The translations under genes were made by a program, and so were the position numbers. The notes beneath the pieces were generated by a model, which made no database searches, was not told the DNA's origin, and was given only the letters and a program-made list of their open reading frames with translations. This document shows, piece by piece, positions 25,801 through 39,074 of a DNA stretch of 39,074 nt (position 1 is its first letter; each line of letters opens with the position of its first letter). Origin of the DNA: Gallionellaceae bacterium UBA6222 (lineage in GTDB: Bacteria; Pseudomonadota; Gammaproteobacteria; Burkholderiales; Gallionellaceae); assembly GCA_002421915.1 (NCBI GenBank), contig DISA01000072.1:15755-54828 (forward strand), in the 5' to 3' direction.

Positions 25801-28800
25801 GAAATCGACCACCGTATCCGGCATGTAGGTCCACGTCATACTCCCCGAATCATCCAGTACGAAGTATAGATTGGGTTGCACCGTCGAAGTGGTGGAAGTC
25901 GCCAGCGGCACGGTCGCAAGTGTGATTGATGCGGCAGATGCCGGCTGGGTGGCGGAAGTGGTTAGCGCCAACGCGAGCAGTGCGGCGCGGATGGTGTGTT
26001 GAGGCTTGTTGTGGAAGTGTTTCATGGTGACCTCCTAGTAAACGAATGCCTGCACGTAGCTGACCGTGTTCCTTGGCCCCTGGGTGCGGGTAGTGATGCG
26101 GATCTGCGGTGCCTGTCCGGCGACCGGGCAGCCTGCGCCGGTACAGATCTCCTGCGGCAACGGGACGTTCTGTCCGTTGTTATCCTGCACGGCCGAACTG
26201 AAGAGACAGTGATCGACGCTGGGGACCTGGTTGGCATTACGGCACATGCGTTGGATGATGTAGCGGATGGTGTTGCCGGTGGCCGCATTGGTTCCCACGA
26301 GGGCGTTGTTGTTGTCCGTGCTGTTCCAGGTCGTTTCTGCAAACAGGCTCAATGCGGTATCGGCATTGGAGTGGTAACCGGGCCGGGTGGCCAGATCGGT
26401 GACATTGAAAGGGTGGGACGCATCGGTCAATACATTGAGTCCGCTATTGGCGGACTGTATGCCGGTCAGCCAGCCCATGGCGGCATCGATGCCCGCATCA
26501 CCGGCGCTGATGGTTGATTGCCGGAACGCAAGATTACCGGCGATGATGGTGCTGGTATCGACCGAACGGATCAGTGCAACCGCCGCCAGCGACATGGCGA
26601 CGAGTGCGATCAGTGCGAAGAACAACACCACGCCGCGCTGCCTGATTGCACGACCGGCTCCTATCCTGCGAATCGAAGATGTGCTCATAGTGTATCCCTT
26701 GCCCAGATCACGTTGCGCAACGGCACGATGGTCTCGAACACCCGATAACGATAGCGTTGCCAATCGGGGTCGGCACTCAAATCGAGCGTTGGTGCGGGAG
26801 AGGAGACGCTTCCCGTCCATGCATTGATGGCCGTCGTCACATTGCCGACCTCCATCTTGCTGTTGCGCGCCACGATGGCGATGCGTATCGCCTTGACGCG
26901 ATTGCGGTCGGCGATGCTGCTGGTATTGATGACGGAAGGTTCCACCCACTGTGTGACCTGGTTGGAATTGGCCGAGTCGGACAGGCCGTATTGCGCCTGG
27001 ATGCTTACGATGCCGGCGACGACGGGAACACCCTCGCGTACCAGATTACCGCCGTTGACCGCGAAGTCGATCTCGTTCCAGACACCGAGGCAGGCGAGAT
27101 TGGCGCCGGAGGTCGCATTGGTGGTTTCGGTCAGCGTGATGGTCGCCGGTACCGTACTGGCCGGGGAGGTGCCAGTGACGACCGTCAGGGCGCAGGTGGT
27201 GCCGTTCGAGATGAGGGCGATGTCGCCGGTTGCGCAGCCGAGATTGTTGCCGACGGTTGCGTCATTCGGGTTGGGGGCGCCCATCGCCTCGATAGTGGCA
27301 GGGATGCCGCCCATCGCGGAATTTCCGTAGCGCAGGGTGATTGTATCGCTCACTCCGCTCGCCCCGTCGGTAAGGGTGACCGGGGTGATGCTGGTGATGC
27401 CTGTCGTGCCAAAGGTGACTGTGGTGCATTCCAGCGGTGAATCGGCGATCGGCATCAGCGGGTAGCCGGCCAGGTTGAGTTCCCGCGTGATGTTGAACAG
27501 GGCGATGCTGCCGTTGGTCTGTGCATCGGCCGTGCCTGTGGTGGCGCGTTTCTGCGCTTCGAACACGGAGATGACCTGGAGAATGATCAGTGTGGCCAGC
27601 ATGCCGATGGCGAGGCCGACCATGATCTCCACCAGGGTGAAGCCGTTGTGTCGTTGCAAGATGTGGCGGGTTTTGGAGGTCATCATTCAGACTCCGCTGA
27701 TGGTGGCGACGGTGGTGAAGTTGTGCGGCGCTTCGCCTGGTTGCTGCCAGCCGACGGTCACGGTGAACTGATTGCCGGTGCGTGAGATGGTGAGCGTCCC
27801 GCCGGGCAGTTGATCGGAGATGCTGCTGGTTGCACTGCTGCCGTCTGCCGGCAGGCTGCTCGGCGCGACCCATAACGAGCCGATCTGTTGCTGGGCGATA
27901 TAGCTGGCGTCTGCCCGGAATTTTGATTCCGAGGTGTTCTTGACCATGTTGGCCTGCATGCCCACGATGCCCAGCACGCCGACGGAGAAGATCAGGATGG
28001 CGATCATCGCTTCGATGATGACCACGCCTTGTTGTGAGGATTTTGCGGGCAGGTATTGATGTTTCATGATGATCCTCCGCTTAACAGGCTCTGGGGCTGC
28101 CGCCAGGGGCGTTGGGGTCGCACATTCGGACGTTGCCGCCGAAGCCGATGGTGATACGCAGATCCTGGCTTTCAGCTGCCGACAAGGTGGTGGAATCCAC
28201 GTCGACTTCGGTGAAGGGGGCGGAGCCATCATCGTTGGCAGGCTGGATGCCACCGAAATTGTTGTAAGTGACCGTGGTCGTTCCGGCCGGATCGAAGGTT
28301 ACCGAGACGTTCTTGGAACCTTCGTTGCTGGAGCGCGATTCGATGTTGGCACCACCGGCCACGTTGATAGCCCAGGACGAATCGGCAGACAGGACGAACT
28401 CTACGTTGATGTTGCGTCCGACGGCCTCTGCACGTGCGCGCTGGAGCCCGTTTGAAATGGATTCGGCGGCGTTGCGGATCTGCGAATTCAGCAGCCAGGT
28501 CTGGAAGCTGGGCATGGCGACCGAGGCGAGGATCGCCAGGATGACGATGCCGATCATCAACTCCACCAAGGAGAAGCCGGTCTGGCCAGTCTTGTTACGC
28601 AAGATCAGCACGATCCCCCCTTGCTGGTGATCCAGCAATTCGCGGGGGTGCTACCCCAGCCGCTTCTCAGTCCTGTCGTCTTCTTTGCATTGGTCTCGTC
28701 TATGGTGTAGCTGAAATCATTCAGGGGGCTGATGCCGGTCGCGGTGACGGTGTAAGTGGTCGAAGACAGGTTGGTGCAAGCATAGGTGAAGTAGTCGCTG

Positions 28801-31800
28801 GAAGTACTGACTGAGTCCGGGCATACATCTGCAATTGGTGTGACGGGATCTGCAAAGTAGGTGCGATTGTCCTGGAAATGCTGTTCCATCTTGACGCGTG
28901 CATTGGCAAGGTTGGACGTGGCTTCGGTCAGTTTTCCGCGAACGACATAGTCCTGATAGGCGGGCAGCGCTACCGATGCTAGTATGCCGACGATGACGAC
29001 GACGATCATCAGTTCAACCAGTGTGAAGCCGTTCTGCTGTTTCATTCTGCACTCCAGATTTGTTTGGTGTGGCAAAAATAAGGCAGCGGCTCGCGCGAAG
29101 CCAGCGATTGCCGATGAGTGGCATTTTTCCCAGACTAACGGCACGGCATAGAGAGTGGTTTTGTCAAAACATTTCATAGTGATAGGCGCGGGTGCGGTCG
29201 GTTTGGCGACGGCGCAGGCATTTTTGCAAGCAGGCGGCCAAGTGACCGTGCTGGAGCGCGGCGAATCGGGGCAGGAGGCATCCTGGGCGGGGGGCGGCAT
29301 CATGTCGCCGTTGTGTCCTTGGGACTATCCCGAGGAAGTCACGCGCCTGGCCTTGCTGGGCATGGCGCGTTTCGAGGACTTCACCGCTGAACTGACTGCC
29401 AAGACCGGGGTGGATACCGAGTACCAGCGTTGCGGCATGCGGGTGTTGCCGCCGTTCGATCCGGGCGTGGCGACCGACTGGTGCGAGGCGCACGGTATGC
29501 GATATGAGTTGGCCGGCGATTCGATCTACCTGCCGGAGATCGCCCAAGTGCGCAATCCGCGCTTGTTGCGTGCCATGCGCGAGCGTGTGCTGCAGCTCGG
29601 CGGGCGTATCGTGGAGCAATGCGAGGTGCTGGCTGTCGAAGCACAAGCGGGCAGGGTGCGGCATGTGCGCACCAGTCAGGGCGATCTCAAGGCGGACGAC
29701 TACGTGTTGACGGCGGGTGCCTGGAGCAAGGCGCTGCTGGGCGAGCATGCGCAGCAGTTGGATATCAAACCCATTCGCGGGCAGATGCTGCTGTTCAAAT
29801 TCGATGCGCCGCCGCTGCCGCATATCCTGTTGCAGTGCGATCTGTACTTCATTCCCCGCAAGGATGGCCATTTGCTGATCGGCAGCACGCTGGAGGATGT
29901 CGGCTTCGACAAATCCACGACGGAGGAAGCGCGCGAATCCATGTTGCAGCGCGCTATCGCGTTGTTGCCTGCCTTGCAGGGCATGCTGGTCGAGCGGCAC
30001 TGGGCGGGCTTGCGTCCCGGCTCGACGGGCAACATCCCTACCATAGACCGCCATCCCGCTTTGCAGAATCTGTATATCAACGGTGGTCATTTCCGCTACG
30101 GTGTCACCATGGCCCCCGCCAGTGCGGAAGTGCTGCTCAACAAAGTGTTGGATAGGCCGCAAACACTCGATGTTTCGGCGTATCGCTGGCGTTAGTCGTT
30201 GCCCGTAGTCGCGCTATCCGCATATAATCCGCGCCGAAATGCCGATGTAGCTCAGTTGGTAGAGCAACGCACTCGTAACGCGTAGGTCAGAGGTTCGATT
30301 CCCCTCATCGGCACCATTTCTCTCGCTATTTCGCAGCGAACAGTCAGGAGCATCAATGACCTTACCGACTTCCGGTTCGCAATCTTCCCGCCGCAAGAAA
30401 ATCATCATCGCCGTCATGGCTGTGGCTGCCGTTGCGGCTGTGGCACTGCTGTTCCCGCATGCCAAACCCATACCCGTGGTTTTGCAGACGGTAGAGCGCG
30501 GCGTCGTGGAAGCCTCGGTCAGCAACACGCGTGCGGGCACTGTGAACGCTTGCCGGCGCGCCAAGATGTCGCCCTCGGCGGGCGGGCAGATCGCCAAGTT
30601 GCTAGTGAAAAAAGGCCAGCGTGTGAAACAGGGTCAGATACTGCTGGAGTTGTGGGACAACGACCTGCACGCGCAGGAAAGGTTGGCGCAGGATCAACTC
30701 AAGGTTTCGCTGACACGTGTACAGGAGGTGTGCACGCTGGCGGATGCGGCGCAGCGCGATGCGGCGCGCTCGCAAGAGCTGCGCGACCAGGGGTTTATCT
30801 CCGCGCAGCAATTGGATCGCGCACTGACGGAAGCTTCGGCGAAACAATCCGCCTGTGCTTCGGCCAGAGGCGACATAGAGCAGAGCAGGTCGCGCATCGC
30901 GGTCGCGCAGGCCACGCTGGAACGCATGGTGTTGCGCGCGCCGTTTGACGGTGTGGTGGCGGATATCAGCGGCGAACTGGGCGAATTCGCCACGCCGTCG
31001 CCGCCCGGCATCCTGACCATTCCCGCCATCGATTTAATCGACGATAGCTGCCTGTATGTCAGCGCGCCCATCGACGAAGTGGATGCGCCAAAACTGAAAG
31101 TCGGCCAGGTCAGCCGCATCACGCTGGATGCCATCAAGGGGCGCGTGTTCAGCGGCAAGGTACGGCGCATCGCGCCCTATGTGCTCGATCTGGAGAAACA
31201 GGCGCGTACGGTTGAGGTGGAGGTTGAGTTCGACAAGTTGGCCGAAGATGAAGGATTGCTGGTCGGTTACAGTGCCGATGTCGAGATTATCCACGAGGTG
31301 CGCGAACAGGTGTTGCGCGTACCGACCCGGGCGCTGCTGGAAGGCAACCGCGTGCTGCGTTTCGGAGAGGGCGGGATGCTGGAAGAGCGCACGCTGACCA
31401 CCGGTCTTTCCAACTGGGAATATGTTGAAGTGACTGCCGGCCTGGCCGAAGGCGACCGCATCGTGACTTCGCTGGATCGGGAAGGGATGAAGGCAGGTGT
31501 GCGAGTGGAACCGGAAGCTACACCAGCCGCAAAATGATCGAGCTGCAAAACGTTTGTCGTACCTTCATCGTTGGCGACCAGGAAGTCGCGGCTTTGCGCA
31601 ACATCGATCTGAGTTTCGGGGCGGGCGAGTACATCTCCATCATGGGGCCATCTGGCTCCGGAAAATCCACCATGCTCAATATGCTCGGCCTGCTCGACCG
31701 GCCGAGTTCGGGCACCTATCTGCTGGACGGCGGCAACGTCACCGATCTGGACGACGAGCAACTGGCGCGCGTGCGGCGCGAGAAGATCGGTTTCGTGTTC

Positions 31801-34800
31801 CAGTCTTTCCATCTGGTGCCGCGTCTGACCGCCGCACAGAACGTGGAATTGCCGATGATCCTGGCCGGTATTCCGGCGGACGAGCGCAAGCAACGGGTGC
31901 AGGTGCTGATGCGCAACTACGGGCTGTCTGATCGCGCCGACCACAAGCCGGACCAGCTCTCCGGTGGCCAGCGCCAGCGCGTCGCCATCGCCCGTGCGAC
32001 GGTGATGAATCCCAGTGTGCTGCTGGCGGATGAACCGACCGGCAACCTCGACCGCAACACCGGCTGGGAAGTGCTCAAGCTGCTGGAAGGCTTGCTGGAA
32101 CAGGGCATCACGCTGGTGGTGGTGACGCACGACGCCGAGATCGGCGCGCGCGCGCAGCGGCGGATACATATGTTGGACGGGCGCATCGTTTCCGATGAAT
32201 CGATTCAAAATGATTCAAAGTAAAACTTATCCCGTCATTCCGGCCTGCGCCGGAATGAAGCAGTAAATGAAATTCGCCGACACCCTCCAGTTCGCCTCCG
32301 GCAGCCTGCGCGGCAGTCCGACACGCACGCTGCTGATGATGCTGGCGATGTCAATCGGTGTCGCGGCGGTGGTGGTGCTGACCGCGCTGGGTGAGGGTGC
32401 GCGGCGCTATGTGATCGACCAGTTCTCATCATTGGGCACCAACCTGGTCATCGTGTTGCCCGGACACACCGAGACGGCAGGCATCGGTCCCGGGATGATG
32501 TCCGGACAGACGCCGCGCGATATCACGCTGGATGACGCGCAGGCATTGCTGCGCAGCCGCGCCATTATGCGCATTGCACCGCTGACCATCGGTTCGGCCG
32601 CGATCTCGCGCGGTGCGCTCAACCGCGAGGTGGTGGTGGCCGGATCGTCCGCCGACATGCTCGGGATACGCCACATGAGCATGGCGGTCGGCAGTTTTCT
32701 GCCGGCGGGTGACCTGCACGACAGTTCTTCGGTGTGCGTGCTGGGCAACGCGATCAAGCGCGAACTGTTCGGCAACGAACATGCGGTGGGGCAATCTGTG
32801 CGGCTGGGCGACAGGCGCTTTCGGGTGATCGGCGTGCTGGCACCGCAGGGCGAATCCATGGGCATGCGCACCGATGATTTGGTGATCATCCCGGTCGCTG
32901 CCGCGCACCAACTGTTTAACACGTCCAGTCTGTTCCGTGTGCTGATCGAGGCGAAGCATCGTGACGCCATCGGGCAGGCAATGAGGGATGCCGAAGCTAT
33001 CCTGCTGGAACGTCACGGTGGCGAGCGCGATGTGACGGTCATCACCCAGGATGCGGTGCTGCAGACCTTTGATCGCATTCTGGGCGCGTTGACCATGGCG
33101 GTCGGCGGTATCGCCGCCATCAGCCTGGCCGTGGCCGGTGTGCTGATCATGAATGTGATGCTGATCGCCGTGGCGCAGCGGGTGAAGGAGATTGGCTTGC
33201 TCAAGGCGCTCGGGGCACCGGGCAAACAGATACGTCATCTGTTCTTTGCCGAGGCGGTGTTGTTGTCCGGCATAGGCAGCTTGCTCGGTCTGGTGTTGGG
33301 TTACGCCGGCAGCATGATCATCGGGCAGATATATCCGACGTTGCCGGTGTCGCCGCCCTGGTGGGCGGTGCTGGCAGCGACGTTCACCGCGCTCGGTACC
33401 GGCGTGCTGTTCAGCGTATGGCCGGCGCGGCGCGCGGCGCGACTGGATCCCGTTGCGGCACTGGCGGGGAAATAAGTCATGTACCTGCGCGACCTGATCA
33501 CGCTCACCTCGTCCAGCTTCCTCACCTACCGCATGCGCAGCTTCCTCACCGGGCTGGGCATCGCTATCGGTATCGCGGCCGTCATTCTGCTCACCTCCAT
33601 CGGCGAGGGGTTGCACCAGTTCATGCTGTCCGAATTCTCGCAATTCGGTACCAATATCATCAGCGTGCAACCGGGCAAGACGCAGACGCAGGGCGGCAAC
33701 GTCGGCATCTTCGGCTCGGTGCGCCAGGTGACGCTGGAAGATGCCGACGCTTTGCGCCGTTTGCCCTATGTTGAGCATGTCATCCCCGGTCTGGTCGGCA
33801 ATGCCGAGGTGCGCTACGAGGGGCGCACGCGGCGCACCATGGTGTTGGGCGAGGGACGCGATTTCGGCAAGGCTTTTACTATGAAGGTGCAGAACGGCGG
33901 CTTCTGGACCGATGCGGACGACGAACAGGCGCGCGCGCAGGTGGTGATCGGCGCCAAGATTCAGCAGGAGTTGTTCGCCGGACAGAACCCGCTCGGCCAG
34001 TACCTGCGCATCGGCGGTCAGCGCTACCGTGTGGTCGGGGTGATGGAGTCGAAAGGGCAGATCCTCGGCATGGACATGGACGATACGGTGTTCATCCCGG
34101 CCGCGCGCGCGATGGAACTGTTCAACCGCTCCGGCCTGATGGAGATCAACGTCAGCTACCGCGCCGATGTTCCCGCCGAGACGATGATCCGGTTGATCAA
34201 GGAGCGCATGATTGAGCGGCACGGACGCGAGGATTTCACTATCATCTCGCAGGAGCAGGCGCTGGAGGTGCTGAGTTCGGTGCTGAACATCCTCACTTTT
34301 GCGGTCGGCGCGCTGGGCGGCATCTCGCTGCTGGTCGGCGCGGTCGGTATCCTTACTATCATGACCATGGCCGTCACCGAGCGCACCGCTGAGATCGGTT
34401 TGTTGCGCGCACTGGGCGCGCGCGAGCAACAGGTGCTGGCGCTATTTTTGGGGGAGGCGATCATGCTTTCCGCGCTCGGCGGCGTGCTGGGGCTGGGTAT
34501 CGGGATCGGCATGGCGCAGGGCTTGCATCTGCTGTTTCCGGCACTGCCTGTGCATACGCCGTGGCTGTATGCGGTGCTGGCTGAATTAAGTGCTGTCAGC
34601 ATCGGCCTTGCCGCAGGCGTCGCCCCGGCCATGCGCGCTGCGCGGCTCGATCCGGTGGAGGCGCTGCATGCAGAGTAATAATCGGGCCACAGATGAACAT
34701 GGATTGACACGGATAAAAATCAAAACTTTATATCCTTCGTTTTTGACTTTACCCGCGTTTCAGCCGTGTCAATCCGCGGCCGATCAAATTGCGGCATCAA

Positions 34801-37800
34801 TATATTTGGTGGAGTTTTTATGCTGAGTTATCGCCACGCTTTTCATGCCGGCAATCATGCCGATGTGCTCAAGCATTTCGTTGAATTGGAATTGCTGCGC
34901 CATCTTGCGCAGAAGGACAAGCCGTTCTGGTACATCGACACCCACGCCGGAGCCGGCTGTTACGAGCTGGATAGCGAGTACGCGGAAAAGAATGCGGAAT
35001 TCGAGGGCGGCATCGCGCGTCTGTGGGATGCCGCTGATCTGCCTGTGCCGCTGGCGGAATATGTGCAAATGGTCCGGCAGTTCAATCCGGATGGGAAGCT
35101 GCGGCTGTATCCCGGCTCGCCGCTGGTGGCGCAATCCGTCCTGCGCGAACAGGACCGGATGCGCCTGGTTGAACTGCATCCGACCGACTTCGGTCTGCTG
35201 CAACAGAACTTTACCGGACAGGGGGCGCGGGTGCTGCTGCAAAAGGCGGACGGTTTCGCCGCGCTGAAAGCGCTGCTGCCGCCGCCACCGCGCCGTGCGC
35301 TGGTGCTGATCGATCCGCCCTATGAAGAAAAACAGGATTACCAGCGCGTGGTCACTGCATTGCAGGAAGGATTGAAACGCTTTGCCACCGGCACTTATGC
35401 CGTGTGGTATCCGCAGTTGCAGCGCAGTGAATCCGGGCAGCTGCCCGAGAATTTGAAACAACTAGAGGTGAAGAGTTGGTTGCACGTTGCCTTGAACGTA
35501 CACACACCCGATGAAGACGGCTTCGGCATGCACGGCAGCGGGATGTTCGTCATCAATCCGCCGTGGAAGCTATACGCCACCTTGCAAGAAGTAATGCCTG
35601 TATTGGCAGCACGCTTGGGGCAACTGGGGCAGGGCAGTTATGTGTTGGAACAGCAGGCGGTTTAAAGGATGAAAGATAGTGACTGCACCTGCGACATCTT
35701 CTGCACCGTGGTGGATAACTACGGTGACATCGGGGTGAGCTGGCGTCTGGCGCGGCAACTTGCGAACGAATTCGGCGTATCCGTGCGCTTGTGGGTGGAT
35801 GACTTGCAAAGTTTTGCGCGCCTGTGTCCGCAGGTGGATGTGATGCTGGACGAGCAGCATCAGCAGGGCGTTGAAGTGCGGCGCTGGCCTGCCGAGTTTC
35901 CGCCGGTCGAGCCGGCAGCGCTGGTCATTGAAGCCTTCGCCTGCCGGTTGCCGCAGCGCTATCTGGCGGCAATGGCCGCCCGCGACAAGAAACCGGTCTG
36001 GGTCAATCTCGAATACCTGAGCGCCGAAGACTGGGTGGAAGGCTGCCACAGGCTGCCTTCGCCGCACCCGACCTTGCCCCTGACCAAGTATTATTTCTTT
36101 CCCGGTTTTGCGCCCCGGACGGGCGGGCTGTTGCTGGAGTGCGATCTGTTGAAGCGGCGCGATGCGTTTCAGGCGGATGCGGCGGCCCAAGCTATTTTCT
36201 GGCAAGGATTGGGGGTGCCGGAATGCCAGCCGGGTGAATTGCGCGTCTCGCTGTTCAGCTATGAGAACGAGGCGATGGAGGGCTTGCTACACACCTGGGA
36301 GCATGGCGCCCGGCTTGTTACCTGTCTGGTGCCGGAAGGGCGTGCGTTGCCGCAGGTAAGGCAATATTTCGAGGGCATCCTCTCTTGTGGGTCGGACTTC
36401 AGTCCGACTAATATTGTCGGACTGAAGTCCGACCCACGAGTATATTCACGCGGCAATCTGTGCGTGCATGTATTGCCCTTTGTCGAGCAGGACCGCTACG
36501 ACGAGTTGCTGTGGGCGTGCGACATTAATTTCGTGCGCGGCGAGGATTCCTGTGTGCGGGCACAATGGGCGGCGCGGCCTTTCATCTGGCACATCTATCC
36601 GCAGCATGACGGGGTGCACCTGGCAAAACTGGAAGCGTTGTGCGCACGCTACACGGCGGATTTGCCTGCCGAGATGGCTGCGGCGGTGCGCGTCATGTGG
36701 GGGGCGTGGAACGGCGGAACCGGGATTGGCGCAGCCTGGTTAAACCTGCTGGCACAGCGCGGGGTATTGACCCGGCACTGCAAGGATTGGGCGCAGCAAC
36801 TGTCGCCAAACAACCTTGCATTGAATTTGCTGGATTTTTTGCGCCGAAATGCATAGAATCCGCGCCTTCAAATTTTTGCTGTAGGTATATTGCTATGAAA
36901 ATCGCACAAGAACTCCGCGCCGGCAATGTGGTGATGGTGAATAGCCAGCCCCTGGTTGTACAGAAGGCGGAATACACACGTTCAGGTCGTAACGGTTCGG
37001 TGGTGAAGTTCAAGTTCAAAAACTTGCTCAGCGACACCCCCAGCGAAGCGGTCTATCGCGCCGACGATAAATTCGACCAGATCATCCTGGACAAGAAGGA
37101 TTGCACCTATTCCTATTACGCCGATCCAATGTACGTTTTCATGGATGAGGAATACAACCAGTACGAGGTGGAGAAGGAGAATCTCGGCGACGTGGTGAAC
37201 TATCTGTCGGACGGGATGGAAGACAAGTGCGAAGTAACGTTTTACGAAGGCAAGGCCATTTCAGTCGAGCTTCCCAATACCATCGTGCGCGAAATTGAAT
37301 ACACCGAGCCTGCTGTGCGCGGTGATACTTCCGGCAAGGTGATGAAGCCGGCCAAGCTGAAAGGCTCCGGTTATGAACTGCCGGTGGCGGCATTCATCGA
37401 GATCGGCGACAAGATCGAAATCGACACCCGCAGCAACGAGTTCAGGAAACGCGCGAACTGATTCTGATTTGATGCTGCAATGAAAAAGAGCCGCTGCGAA
37501 GCGGTTCTTTTTTGTCCGCGGATTACGAAGATCAATACTCGCTCCCGGCGGGCTTTGGTTGAAATCTGTTTAATCTGTGTAATCTGCGGATAAGGGTTCT
37601 ACAGTTTTTCCACGCTATATACCGCCACCAGCCGGTGCGTCTCACCCGGCGCGATGGTGACGACGTTCTCCAGCGCGTTGCCGCTTTCGACACATACCAT
37701 GCCGCGATGGCCGTTTTCACCGAAGTCGCCCATCTTGTCGGCCTTTTCCGTCCACGGATTCCAGACAATGGTGGATTGGCTGCCTTGTTTTGCAATACGG

Positions 37801-39074
37801 ATGGCGCGTTTCAGTCCCTTGTCCTCAATCACGCAATCGGCTTCGGTGTTCACATACACCCGGTCCACTTCGCCTGTGATCACGATGCCATCCTGCTGGG
37901 TGAAGCGGGCCGAGCCATTCACCTTGTCCATATATTCGCAATTCTCCAGACCGCGGATATTCATGTTGTCGAGATCGCTGACCTGAAAATAGGTATGCAA
38001 GGCCTCACCCAATTCGAGCGGTGCCGCGCCCGTGTTGGCGGTGACCAGCTCCACCCGCAGCGCTTTGCCAACGGTGACTTCGAGTTGCACGATCGAGGGA
38101 TGCGGCCATTGCGTGCGCGTGGTGTCGCTTTCAATCAGGCCAAAGCGGAGGAAAGTGGCCCCATCTTCCAGCGCCTTGGTTTCCAGTAAATCCCACGGCA
38201 CGGTGCGGGCAAAGCCGTGACCGGGCAGCTTGCTGTCGGTTGGATGGGGGCCGAACCAGGGCCAGCAGATCGGCACCCCGCCACGGATGGATTTGCCCGG
38301 TGCGAATTTTGCCTGTGGCGACAGCCAGATTACCGGCTCTTCACCGCGCGGTTGGAAAGTGGCGATATGCGCCCCTTGCAGGGCGATGTTGGCGAGGGCG
38401 TGCTGGTTGGCAACTTCGACGATGATCACGCCGTCAGCGATTTCCCGCAGTTGCACGTGGTTTTCGATGGCGTGACGCTGGTTGAGTAAGTCCAATATGC
38501 CCATTTTATTCTCCTCATTTGAAATCAATTTTGGTCGGCGGGTGGTGATGTTTTGAGCACTTCTTCCAGCGTGGTCAACCCGGCAGCTACTTTCTGCGCT
38601 CCGGAGATGCGCAAGGGCTTCATGCCTTCCCGGTTTGCCTGCTCGCGCAGGCTGACGAGATTCATGTTGGTGTTTACCAGTTTGCGCAATTCGGGTGACA
38701 TGAGCAATATTTCGTAGATACCGATGCGCCCGGAATAGCCTGTCATGCGGCATTCCAGGCAACCTTGTGGCCGCTGCAATTGCTTTGGTCTGGCCGCCTT
38801 CCACGGTGCGACCAGATGATCCCACAGTTCGTTGTCGCTCTCCCGTGCCGGGTGTGGGTGTTTGCAGTGGGGACAAAGTGTGCGCACCAGGCGCTGCGCC
38901 ATGACACCGAGCAAAGTGGCATTGAGCAGATAAGGCGGGATGCCCAGATCGAGCAGACGGGTGATGGCGGAAGGCGCATCGTTGGTGTGCAGGGTGGATA
39001 GCACCAGGTGGCCGGTGAGGGCGGCCTGCACCGCCATGTCGGCGGTCGGCAGGTCGCGGATTTCGCCGACCATG

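Overview
The window reads as one continuous stretch of chromosome from a betaproteobacterium, most likely of the Nitrosomonadales/Gallionellaceae type. I infer this from protein style and gene neighbourhoods: an EarP/EF-P pair in which EF-P carries Arg32, divergent bamD/rluD with pgeF behind rluD, ileS-lspA-ispH, and a pilE-fimT-pilVWXY1 operon. GC content is high by eye and coding density is very high. I see no phage genes, insertion sequence, integron or CRISPR array. No gene-free stretch exceeds 300 bases; the longest is about 275 bases, between rpfG and rimO.

Layout: 1-2661 (+) holds the end of a PolB-like 3'-5' exonuclease gene, a VanZ-like protein, rlmD and a rhodanese. 2707-4817 (-) holds a YccA/BI-1 protein, a NUDIX hydrolase and bamD. 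4816-10009 (+) holds rluD, pgeF, an MHS-type MFS permease, a ZIP metal transporter and a CDF metal exporter. 10186-14708 is a DSF (diffusible signal factor) quorum-sensing module: rpfF (+) converges on an rpfG-rpfC operon (-), the arrangement known from Xanthomonas but without rpfB or rpfH. 14983-21693 (+) is housekeeping: rimO, ribF, ileS, lspA, ispH. 21766-29045 (-) is a type IV pilus operon, pilE-fimT-pilV-pilW-pilX-pilY1. 29155-34678 (+) holds thiO, a tRNA-Thr(CGT) gene and a MacA-like adaptor with one ABC ATPase and two MacB/FtsX permeases. 34820-37461 (+) is rlmJ-earP-efp. The window ends on the minus strand with a hexose-6-phosphate mutarotase-like gene and the 3' part of a PulE/GspE/PilB-type ATPase gene.

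How genes work together: RpfF would make a cis-2-unsaturated fatty acid signal, RpfC would sense it, and RpfG would degrade cyclic di-GMP through its HD-GYP domain. Cyclic di-GMP commonly controls type IV pili, and pilin genes lie 14 kb away, but a link here is only inference. EarP rhamnosylates EF-P, and the two genes are adjacent. LspA, BamD and the rRNA modification enzymes are general envelope and ribosome functions.

The most unusual layer is a set of small dispersed palindromes. A REP-like family with the core GTCGGACTTCAGTCCGAC occurs four times; three copies are intergenic and one is a perfect 51-base hairpin inserted in frame inside earP. Two other palindromic segments lie in frame inside rlmD, and together they explain why that protein is about 50 residues longer than E. 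coli RlmD. Repeat-driven in-frame expansion of essential-type enzymes, together with the DSF module, are the main leads.
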